This document shows, in pieces, positions 1 through 11,100 of a stretch of 20,538 bases of DNA. The stretch is from NCBI GenBank assembly GCA_019648995.1, contig BLXT01000838.1, positions 221,703-242,240 on the forward strand. The letters are read 5' to 3'. The notes beneath the pieces are model-generated. The model saw only the letters and a program-made list of their open reading frames with translations, was not told where the DNA came from and ran no database searches. The stretch is from Plakobranchus ocellatus (taxonomy: Eukaryota > Mollusca > Gastropoda > Plakobranchidae). The translations under genes were made by a program, and so were the position numbers. How positions within the stretch are numbered: position 1 is the stretch's first letter; every line of letters begins with the position of its first letter.

Positions 1-455
1 TTTTTTTTTTTAAATTATTATTTTAGATCATTATTTTTTATACAATGTGAGAACTTGCCATGATCAATTAAGATAAGAAAAATGAAAGTGGATTTTTTTT
101 TTACATAGCAATCCTCAAGCAACAGTTTCAAATTAATCAAACCCTAAAACTTTTGTCGATTTTATGAAACTGTTTAAATGAACCAATTTGATACTATACA
201 TACTGAAACCAAAGGCTCTAATGTGCTGTATAAATACTGCACACACTAACAATAGTCTTTTAGTTCATCAATTCTTTATTTTCAGCTAAGTTTACAATAA
301 GAGATTACTAAACAAGACCTGGTTTCCAATGAACATACATAACAAACTTGATACCAACGAAATACATTCTGTTTGATCATGTTGTGTGTCTGAGTTTGCT
401 TTAAAATAGATAATAAGTTTTCCAAATAAATATGTATGGAGCTAATTCTATATTA
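1..455. other. TMEM131 intron or distal sequence, no exon recognised
   Basis: AT-rich sequence with T runs. I looked on the minus strand for the exon that should begin with a TMEM131 YLGF-like block in phase 2 and found none. Confidence 0.5.
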
Positions 456-472
456 CAGGGTGTCCAGGGAAG

Positions 473-955
473 TCAGGTCTTGAAAAATCCTACCATAATT
501 TTAAAAATCCTACCATTATCACACACTTTGAGAGGTGCAGGTTGTTTGGAGTTAGGCCTACTTTCAAGGGGCAAATCTGTGTTGGGCATAGAAGGTCCAG
601 ACTGATCAATTTTAGAAGTTACACATCCTGGTGACTGAGTCGCACTCGAGCTGGTGCTGTTTGTGCTAATCTTTGCATAGGATAACAAAGATCTAGATCC
701 ACAACTACTGGCTTGTGCCTTAGAATGCTTTTTAGAGTTCATATGAGAAATTAGTGCTTTGATGCCAGACTGTCCAATAATATAGGTCGGTGAACAGTAC
801 TTACATTTAAATTCTGTCTTTTCATTAGGAATTTCCATCAACCATTCAGAAAATTTTGGATCCGACAACCACTCAGGATTCAAATAACACTTTCCCATGA
901 TGAATGTCATTGTCTTTACAATGACGTGAATAAGTAGATCTAAGAGGCTCTTCAA
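473..955 (-). pseudogene. Transposase-type N-terminal zinc-finger ORF fragment in the hAT-like element
   Basis: The 160-codon minus-strand ORF is best read from the second methionine region at 898 (MGKCYLNPEWLSD). It then shows a BED/U1-like zinc finger: CKYC (Cys-X2-Cys) followed by ISHMNSKKH (His-X5-His), preceded by a W-x(7-9)-W aromatic pattern seen in DNA-transposon N-termini. A Ser/Thr-rich linker follows. The ORF runs out into the inverted repeat end with no RNase-H-like catalytic core, and a GTAGGA at its end could be a former splice donor. The catalytic part was probably lost when the element shortened. DNA binding at the element's own ends is the usual role of this domain. Confidence 0.6.
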
Positions 956-959
956 AATC

Positions 960-1190
960 CTTTGATTGTAGATCTAGATCTAAAAATTTATGTATTGTCT
1001 TGATCAAGATTCTAAATTATAGTCTCATCTAGAATCGTAATCTAATCTAGATCTAGAGCTAGATTCTAGGACTAGGCCTAGATTTGATCAGTTAAGTCCG
1101 TCGAGATTCTCTTGTACAACACTCTAAACACTTATTGCACATGTAGATCTACTACAGCTGCAATCCTAGAAACAGATCTAGAAATCTAAA
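960..1190. repeat. AGATCT/TCTAGA-rich degenerate patch inside the transposon
   Basis: Dense overlapping TAGATCTAGATC-type words in imperfect array, for example around 967-981 and 1040-1060. The same word family recurs at 14.1-14.66, 19.2, 19.55-19.64 and 20.12 kb. Confidence 0.6.
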
Positions 1191-2023
1191 TCTTATGCTA
1201 ATATGAAAACAAGTTTATCATCCTTTGTGAATGCCAAATTACAAGTGTTTGTTGAAGCGGTAAACTGTAACAATATCCAACTTTAGGTAAATGAGGCATA
1301 GCATGAAGAAAGAAACATAAGTCTCGCGGTACAATATCAACAATATTGTTAAAAGATAACGATATATAGCCTAATAGATCTACTACATAGGCCTCAGGTC
1401 GGAACAATCAATATAAGCATCGTCTACATGCACATACGCTGCCCGCTTCTAGGTCAACAAAACAAAATGGCGTCGTACATGCCACACTTCGATAAATTCG
1501 CATTTTTAATACCGCCAACGAACCTAACCAACTCCCGTCGGGCAATTTTTTTTCCCGACCAAGAATTAAAAATCAGACTTTTTTCCAACTTTCCGACTTC
1601 CCTGGACACCCTGATATTAGATATAGACGAAACAGAATCTTAATCTAATGAAGATCTACACTAGAAATGGGTGAAACCTAATTTAGTTAAGAGAAAAAAC
1701 TGGCAGTGCAACATTTGTGATTTTTTTTAAATATATTTTCAGGGTGTTTGGCAATGCCTATTTAAAATCTTCTTTTTAAAATGTTTTTTGTTATCTGGAA
1801 TATCTGCTTTTTTTTTTTTTTTTAAATCAGCAAGATTTTCCTTTTATCCTTTTCATCCTTTCAAACAGCGTACCTTAAAAACATTTTAAAAGAGGGTCCT
1901 ACATTGAATTATTTGGAACAAGGTGCTCACTCCATCATGAAATGTGCACAGCTGCTTGCAACATTGTTTATGGCAGAAATAGATTCTAAACAAACAAAAA
2001 AATAATCAAAATGACGAAGTTAC

Positions 2024-2129
2024 CCATGCAAAACATTGGCTTGGTATGGAATGGCCAGTCTTTGAATGTTATTTTTTGTTTTGATTACTATTCTGCCTGC
2101 CCACTGCTTGGAGTTAAGAGCTTTTACAG
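2024..2129 (-). CDS. TMEM131: TMEM131 exon 12 (last one in the window)
   Basis: Starts in phase 1 (G+CT gives Ala), then VKALNSKQWAGRIVIKTKNN and IQRLAIPYQANVLH, ending with GG in phase 2. Human has FSGKITVKAK and LEIPYQAEVLDGYLGF here, so the next residue should be Gly and the next exon should encode a YLGF-like start. Acceptor CTTCACAG, donor CATGG|GTAACT. I could not find that next exon in 1-2023, so it probably lies left of the window. Confidence 0.92.
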
Positions 2130-5100
2130 CTGTGAAGAGAAAAACAAAGAAAATTACTAATAGACTGGGTTAGTAAAAACATACAATGCAAATTGTAAGC
2201 TACAAACTTTTTTTTTCCTGCTAATGAAAGTAAACACAAAAGTATCACTGCTCAAACTAGAAACAAGAGCATCAATACAGGAGTTGTAGTAGTATTGGCA
2301 TTTTGGTGCAAAGAGCATATTGGATATAGTTTTTATTATTACTATTATTATTATTTGCAAAGAGAAAAAAGGAGAGTGGTGGCTCCTGTGGTAGACACTG
2401 TTACAGTTTGATGACCAAAAAGATTTCAGAAATTAATATTTTATCAGCATGTATAAGCTATTTATAAAGAAATAATAGTTATTTAACATAGAAACAGGCC
2501 AGATGGAGTCAATTTTTTTCTTTTAAAGCAAGATATCAGCATTTTCCACCTCATTTCAGTACTTCATTAATTTGGTACTCATTTCAATATTACACTACTC
2601 AAATCAGTAGCTGTCAGCATATCTGAATATTCGACAAGTCACTTAGATTTGCCAAGAAAATAAAAATATACCACCCACAAATGTTAATGAATGAATTGAG
2701 AATATTTTTCACAAACCTGTAAACGTAATATGAGCTACAGTAGAAGCACGGCTACCACTTGGGGGCAATTTAAATGGACGGAAATCAATCTTCAATGCAT
2801 CGTTTGGAGGGGAAACACTTACACTCTGTAAAAGTGCAAACATGAAAAGAGCAATGAAAGTACACATTTTTACACATGTGAAATGGATAAAAAATAAATT
2901 TCACATAATTTCTTTCTTAATTTTATGACTTCAGTCATCATGGAGAAAAAAAGAAAATGATCTTTCCCAAAAGATTTGCAGGTGAGTTAAATCAACTTAC
3001 AGAACAAACTTTTCAAAGATAAGAGCTGTATTGTGCCTTTCCAAAAATCGATTGAAAAAAAAAAAAAAAAAAATTTTTGAACAGCAAAATATGCAATATG
3101 CAAAAGTCAGTTTGATGATTCCACACATATTTTGGACCATTTTGAGATCCATCACCATTGGCTGCGTTGGATATCAAAAAGAATAGAGTGAAATGTGAAA
3201 ATCTGCCACAGATTGTGACAGGTATATTCTCAAGTCATGATTATGCTTGTATGCTACTTGAATATTTATGTTTTACTCCTGCATTAGAGGAAATTCTCAC
3301 ATAAAATAAAATACCTCATTGTGTTGAGGCCTTTTTTGAGCAGTATCTCCTAAGTCATAAAAAATGTCCAGTAAAGCACTAGCCACAATGTGGGTGCTCT
3401 TGGTGAAAAAAAAATTAATGCGTAATAAAGCCAAAAAATCAATCACAAAAAACAATACCGTGATATAAACAGCTTTTTGCCCTGTATTCATGAGGTTTAG
3501 GCGCAATGTTTTGGGCTCATCCAATGTCCGTAAAATTCCAAAATCCAACAGCTCTAGGGGAGAGTATATACCTGGATCTGAAAAAAAAAAAAAAAAAAGA
3601 TTTTGGGTTAATGTTTGATGATGATATAAAAGTCTTTCATATGTACAGCTGCCAACCTGGACAAACGTACACATGTAATTCCAAGAGACAAAACTTTTAA
3701 CACCAAACTAAAAAACTGTAATTCATTTGTTGCAATATATCATTTTACTTTAGCCTACATTTATTGAGGAGAAGAATTATGTATTTAGCAAAGTTCCATC
3801 TAAGAATGAGACATCCCTAAACACAACTTGGTAAATTAGATCTATTGATTTTGTGAAAAAGAAAGGTTTAAATTCACATCACTATGCATTTTGTTAGAAT
3901 AATGCATGATCTTCATTGTTTCAGTTATTCACCTTTATATATTTCTCTCTCTTTGGCATAAGATTTTATTTGTTCTGACAATGATTTGAGGTAGAAATTT
4001 TTTCACAATTAAAATTTGGGGATAAAAGTTGAAGTTGAAAAATGTGCAAATTTTTATCTACAGGTTGGCAGGCCTGTAACAAATCTGAATTTTGCAAAAA
4101 ACAATAAAATAAATTTTTATTTTGGATGCACTAAAAAAAAAAATATTTCGAACAAAAAGATTACCAATCCACTCCCCAAAAAATATAAAGGAGTGAAACT
4201 GTGGATGTTGAAGAAAGAAAAAAAAAAACTCATACTCTTTTCCTTGAAGAAGCACAGCAATCTAATTTTTTTCCCCCACTTTGTGATCTGCTTAACTTTT
4301 TGTCATTGAAGTCGTGGGTTAAAATGGCTGAATGACAACAGCTCACCTGATGAAACCTCAATCTCCACAGGCAGTATAAGCATCTCTGGCAGACCAGGCA
4401 AATCTGTTTCCTTATTTGTTTTAATGCGTATGAATGCCGAGTGATGATTCTCTACACGAGCAACAAAGTTAGCCTTCATCACAGCTTTCGTCTCAAAAGG
4501 CTGAAGCTCCTGCAAACAAAAATAATTTGTTGGAATTTCATCATTAAAAAGAAGAAAGAGAATGAAAGTGTACATATATCTGCTTGATGGGAGAGATTAC
4601 AATAAGCTAACACCAATGGTTTCTTCAGTACAAATAGTCAAAAACAAAAACAAAAAAACCCCACTCACATGGGCATCTAATCTTGTTGTCCCAACCCACT
4701 TATTTTCAAAATGTTTGCATAAACCAATTCCCGAGTCAAATGAATCTATTTTCTCTTGTTACTTTTTTCCCCACAGTTTTACAGATAAAAATATTGATCT
4801 CATGCAGTTGGTACAGTTCATGATTTTCAAAATGTAAAAATAAAGACTCGACCAAATCGAGTTGTTTTATAACATGTGAAGATGCTGCATAAAATGGAGG
4901 AAAGAAGGCGAAAGATATAACAATGTGGAAAGGAGGGTAGAGGAATGAATCAGATCATAAATACACTGAGAGTTCAAGCTTACCCATAGTTCTCTCAAGG
5001 CTTCTTTATCACCAGTTGGCAATTCTAAATGTAAATCACCCTCGCTTGCAAACATTTCAAGCACCTGTAAGTATATCACAAATCAAAAAATATTGTAAAA

Positions 5101-8100
5101 GCTACCTATAGTGTTGAATAAACACCATGTTGCTTGCCTCCAGTTGAAAATGAAAAAAATAATTGAATATGTTTTAATGAAAAAAACAATTTTACAGATA
5201 AATCTTTTATTGAATCCTATCCAGGAGGAACTTGACTCTTGCATAGTTTGTGCTCTAAGCATGGCATGTGTGGTAGCAGCCCCACAATGTGAGAGATCTG
5301 TTGCTAACATTACAAGAATACAATAAAAATTATAATTGCCTATATGTGAAGAAATCCTAAACTATGCTTACTAAAAGAGATTAAAAATATGAAGAGCTGC
5401 GTCACTCATCTCTCTGCCATAAAGCAAATGTATTTTAATTTAATCAGATAGGTGCAATCATTCTGTGAGATTGCTAAATGATTGTCTCATTTCATTTGTT
5501 TTTTATAAAGAGTCCATCTAACACTGGCTTCATGTAGTACCATCTTATTTGTACTTTTTTACTCTGATATTCTCAACAATCTCCATAAAATCACATATCA
5601 TTTTTATCAGGCTCATTTCCATGTATAATGTAGTGTGTCATTTTCCAACACTGCTAATTATTAGTGAGAACGCACAGTTATACAATTAACATAGCCTACT
5701 TTAATCATCCAAACTGGAAAAAAAAATAGGTAAAATATTTGATCAGAGTGTATTAATCGTGAGAATTTTTATTTCAAACTTGGTGCAATCACGGACGGGT
5801 TACAAAATGTACCTTCAGAGCATTGCTTCTCAAAAAATATTTTGCTCTCTTTTGAAACCCTGATTAAATTACTTTTGAAAAAAATCATTTATTCAATATT
5901 TTATCACCCAACATAAAAAAAAATATTAACCTGTAAACGAGTGCTGTATGGATTGTGCATCTGTATCATAGGTGCAAAGCTGCTATTGATGGGTACCCGT
6001 GCACCCAGGTATGGGCGGAGACGATATGGATTTGGAATGCCAACTCCAAAAACCTATAAAGAGAAGGAGAAAATATAATGAAAACATATTGTTTTATTTG
6101 CAAAAGTTATTTGGTGAAAATTATTTTAAACATCCTTTCTCGAAACATAAAAAATTGTTTTTGAGGAATGTCCAATTTCCATTACAGAATTCAAGACATA
6201 AAATGATGTTCATAATTTGAGAGTGCCTCTCAACACCAATCTGAATGGGTCAGAGGTCATATTCTGAACTTATTAACTACTAACTAAGCCTGAAACTTCT
6301 TTCTGTGGGCTTTGTAAAGGTGAAAAAAAAATAGGGTTCCGTTAATCCACAGCCAAGATTAAAAGTTTTGAGTGAAAAGAATAATTAGGCAAGACTGAAA
6401 ATTGCATGGAGTGTCACATATTATAATATGAGAAAAACTTCAAAGTTTTTCTAAGGGCTCTCCTTTTTTTGTGCATTTTCTTTAGCATCCAATTATAAAT
6501 TAGTTTACAGAATATACAGAGGGCAGCTATTTTACAGAATTTAAAAAAAAAATTGGTAGCTTAATTTTGAGTCAAGGATTGCAATCTCACAAAAACTTTT
6601 TTCAAATACACTTATTTTACAAGCAAAGAAACTGTCAAACTTCTTGCCTTGTCTATTTATTTACCTGATATCGGAGAGTGCCTATGGAGGTATGAATGTA
6701 TAAAGTGTTTTCCACTTTTCCGACCTGACGTGCCAAGAAAACAACATCAAAACTTGTGTTTGCTCCTGGTGGTACCACCTGATCAAAAAATTATTTTAAA
6801 AGGGAAGTAAATTATTAAGACATCAAGCGAGAAAAAAAAGTAGAGAAATTATTTTAATAATATAAAGATAAATTGACTCACATTCTATCATATGAAAATC
6901 GAGATTCTTCTGAAAAAAATTGCGAGGAAAATGGTCTCATTGGAATTCCTCTCTCCATCACTGAACTGAACTGTTTCAGATTGGTTTTTCTGAATAGCCA
7001 ATCCACAACATGATGATCTCAGGCTTTCAGACCCTCAGTCAGGCCAGGACGCCGGTGGCGGGGCTCAAACCCACAACAGACAGTCCCTGCAGATTTCAGA
7101 GCAGACTCACTAGCCACTGTGCCACCGACACCGCAAACTGTTTCTGTTTCTGATCAAGCAATTTGTAAGTTGTGATTAGCCGTACCATTTAGTCACAAAG
7201 TCTGCAAGGTCACAATTCACACTGACCTGTTATGCAGGGGTTTTAAAGGCAGGTTTTGTCAAACTTTTAAAATGTAGTGGGGTTTTTTCCCATAGTTTGA
7301 CCACTCAGTAAAAATGTGGGTTTGCTTAGTTTCCTATCAAATGCAGTAAAAACAACTGGACTGACTATTATGAAACTTGTATGTGTTGCCTTATACCCCA
7401 CAGCATCAAAATTTCTAACAGACTATTAGGAAACTTGTATGTGCTGCCTTATACCCCACAGCTTCAAAATTTCTAACAGACTATAAGGAAACTTGTATAT
7501 GTTGCCTTATACCCCACAGCTTCAAAATTTCTAACAGACTATTAGGAACTTGTATGTGTTGCCTTATACCCCACAGCATCAAAATTCCTAAGTATACATG
7601 ACAAAAATATATGAAAATTGACACCTCTTGTTTTCACAAATAGCTGGATCCATCAACCTAGAATAAACAAAAAACTTAAAACGTAAAATTTCTTGTAAAT
7701 GTTCAAAAATATTATCTAAACATGTTGAGTGACGATTTGTGGGAATACTGTCTTAAGAACAATGATGAACTACAATCAGCTTGCAGAAACTGATATCAGA
7801 TGCAAAAGATGGGTACATTTTTTCAGAATCTAAATGAAACATTTTCTAAATAAAATGCAAAGTTCAACAAAACTTGGCAGGTTTAAATAAATAAATAATT
7901 TATCTTTCAAATGATACCATTCTCATTCAAAGTAAGTGATTTACACTTGTTCACAAACAAAAGTAAGACGACTAATTCCCCTTTCAGCAGAGCCTGTTCC
8001 TTAAAGGCAAATACTTATCCACACAATTTTTGTGGGTTTGTTTTCTTTGTATAAAAAGAAAGTCAAAGAAAGTCATTGCTTGTGATATTTGAAAAATTGA

Positions 8101-11100
8101 AAAAGCGTAGAAGCATTCAATTTAAAGATGACCTTCTCAAGTTTGTACTCTTCAGTATTTTTTTTCCAATTTAAAAGCGCTAAAGCCTCTTTTTTCGATA
8201 AGATATCAAAACATTTTAGACTGCATTTTGCTCACAAACACACCATGAGAATACCAGTTATTCAAAAACTTTTTGTTTCCGACATGAAAGAGATTTAAGC
8301 AAGCCACCATACAAATAGCTGAAAAGATCTGTGGCAAAAAAAAAAAAAAGAAAAGAAAAGAAAAAGAATTCTTATTCTTACCTTGTCTTGAAAAAATGAA
8401 CAATGGAAGTGAGCTGTGCTTCCTGATATGGACAAAAGATGCAAACTCCGCTTAAGGTCATTATTCTGAACCACAACTTTCTCCATACGAGGCATTCCAA
8501 CTGGCCTGCAAAAATAATTTTCACACATGATCCAGATAAAATTACCAGTTTAAAGCACCAAAATATTTTTTTTAAAAAGAGATAGAAACAAATCTTTAGT
8601 GTCAGTGAAAAATAAAATTGGTCCCTTACTTGCTTGTCTTCTACATCACTAAAACAAGATTTTGCCTTATTCATATTGATACTCTACTGATTTTTGTTGT
8701 TTTTTATGTTTTATGGAAGCTGAGAAAAGCATCACATTGAGTGAATTTACTAGTTTTATGGTGCTTTGCTAAGATGGCTGTTTTATTATTTAATGTCAAT
8801 TCAGATTGATCAAATCACTCCAGAGTATATTATCCTGTTTTTTTACCAAAATAGTCAGTTCTAAAGATACTGTGAATTCCCATTCAGGGATGTAAAAATA
8901 TGTGTCAAAGGGCATGAATTCAACTCCTTGGGACTTTTTCTTTTTTATGAGAATCACTGAAAGGAATGTTAATATTGAAGATCAATCAAAGTTTGGTGGC
9001 AAACAATCTCTAGTTTAGATAATATTGAGTTTTAATTCAACACTAAAACACAACTCTTTAGATCACACCACAATCATAATATCAAAGTTAAATTATAGTG
9101 ATCCACTCACATGGATACAAAGAGATATAGACCAATATATAAATAACAAAAAAAATCCCATTTTATGATGTTTAAGTATCCACTGGACCTTCTTCATTTA
9201 AGCTTTGAAGATGTCATACAACAGATAATTTGGATATACAGAGACACATTCAAAAAACAGTATTTAAAAGAATGTTACTCACTGATCTGCAAACTCAAGC
9301 CAAGCAGGATCCAATCGTACATCATTAGAAGATGGTCTTTCATTTTTAAAACTGAAATAGAAGACAGTGAAGCATGTTGCATATTGCTCTCATCTTAATC
9401 ACTATATAATAATGATAATTATCATAAAACATTAGTATCAGACATCTGAATAGAACAAACTAATCTTTACTTTTATCAGCAAGTGCCTCATTTATCGGTC
9501 AAGCAGAAAAATAATTTACCTCAAACAATCCCCATTACTTTGGAAAAGGTTCAATTTTTGGCTCTAGCCTAAACTGTACAAATGTGTAGATGGAAAATGA
9601 AAGCAAATGTATAAGTAAATAATCAGTGCAATGCTAGTTTTTTTATGAATGACTTCAAGGACCACATCCTTACTCATAAATCAGACCTAATAAATGTGGA
9701 GAAGAATGAGAAATTGACATAGGTTACAAAGAAAAGGAATCAAACCAAGCTTTCAGTATTATTGATAAGTTTAAATCCACTGGTCTCAACAATCTACGCA
9801 AAAAACTCATTTCGCTTTGATGCCATAATTTATGACAATTTCATTACATCATTAAAATATGATGCTTAAGAATTGAGATTACAGGTATTATTTTTAAGTA
9901 TTGATATTTTTGATGCAATTGGAGGAAATCAAGTTTCCATTCCCATTAAATTTTTTGTCATTTAAAATCATGATGAGGACTGATTTTTCTATAAACTGGC
10001 CCATATCAATCTTCTGTCTGGACTAACATTGGCTACCATAGACCTCCACTCAAATTTTTTTCTCAACTAGCCCTGCATAGCTGTTGTTGCTCTTTGTTGC
10101 CCAAGAATTAACATTCTCAATAAAAGTTATTGTCTGTCTCTCTACTGCGTTTTCCTCAACTGCTAAATGTTCTAAACCAATGGGTCACCAAATGCATCCT
10201 GAAAACTGTAGCTGTCTCCATCTTATGATTTTAATTAATGATCAACAGAAAAGACAATTTAGCCTCAAAATCATAGGAATGATGAAAAGTAAAGTCTCAA
10301 TTTCTATCAGTAGATATCTCCTCTAAAGTTTTTGGTTGTGTTTTTTTTTTTTTTTTGGACAAAAGATTGATTCATGATAATGAGTCTAAACCATTTGGGT
10401 CAAGTGAGCGGGATTGGGGAGCTATTTTGTTTTAAAAAGCCAAAACCATTCTGGTGCACTGATTATCTGATTAGCGCTGTATCTCTTCATTTATTGCAAG
10501 TTAGAAGCCAGTGCCAACTTCAACTAAACCACCGGTGAAGCCTGATGGACTCTTGCTATTAAATGTCACTTGTTGGGCTACTAAAAAACAATACCCAAAA
10601 ACAGGATGCACTTAACCTTTAAAATTAGTGTCCTGATTCTTTAATAAACCTTGCAATAACAAAACTTAAGAAAGATAAGGATCGAAAAAAGAAGAGAGGT
10701 ACTTGCAGGAGATAATGAAAGGAAAAGGGATAGAAATAAAGGAGAAAGAGAAATAGAAAAAATCAAAGACTCACTCATCATCAGAAAAACCTGATCCCGG
10801 CTTAATCTGGAAATACCAAACCAATAAAAGGAGGATTGAAAAGACATGGAAAGTAATTTTTCCCTCAAATTTAAAAAAAAAATTCATTTTCTGGAAATAC
10901 ATATTTTACAAACTGAAAATATAGAAAAATCTACAGAATAGAGCATCAAAGAAAAAAATTGTGTTATTCATTACTTTTCACTACTGAATAACAATGTGAT
11001 TTGGTGTTTTTCAAAAAACGCTTCTATTTTACTTTTTTCCTGGCCTTCCAAATTCTTTAAAAAAGATATGATATAACTACAAAGAGCCTCAAACTTCAAA

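Larger units (their letters stand above)
456..1613 (-). mobile_element. hAT-like DNA transposon, internally shortened
   Basis: A 1158-bp element with perfect 19-bp terminal inverted repeats: CAGGGTGTCCAGGGAAGTC at 456-474 and its reverse complement at 1595-1613. The CAGGG start and GTGTCCA run resemble hAT/Charlie ends. The flanks share ATATTA directly on both sides (450-455 and 614 offset by 1000, i.e. 1614-1619), a 6-bp match rather than the clean 8 bp expected of hAT, so the superfamily is not certain. The element lies in the intron after TMEM131 exon 12. It carries a fragment of a zinc-finger ORF on the minus strand but no visible catalytic domain, so it would need a transposase supplied elsewhere. 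The end near 1613 contains an AAATGGCG motif and unmethylated-looking CpGs, which fits an element promoter reading leftwards. Confidence 0.85.

Noticed and set aside
1738-1760. Second CAGGGTGT transposon end
   Set aside because: CAGGGTGTTTGGC resembles the start of the 19-bp terminal repeat for only eight bases, and no partner end is present.
1861-2010. Possible next TMEM131 exon left of exon 12
   Set aside because: The candidate frame after an acceptor-like TTTAG stops after about 18 codons and does not show the expected YLGF-like block.
7363-7591. CRISPR-like array
   Set aside because: The 58-base units are contiguous tandem copies with no unique spacers, and the host is an animal.
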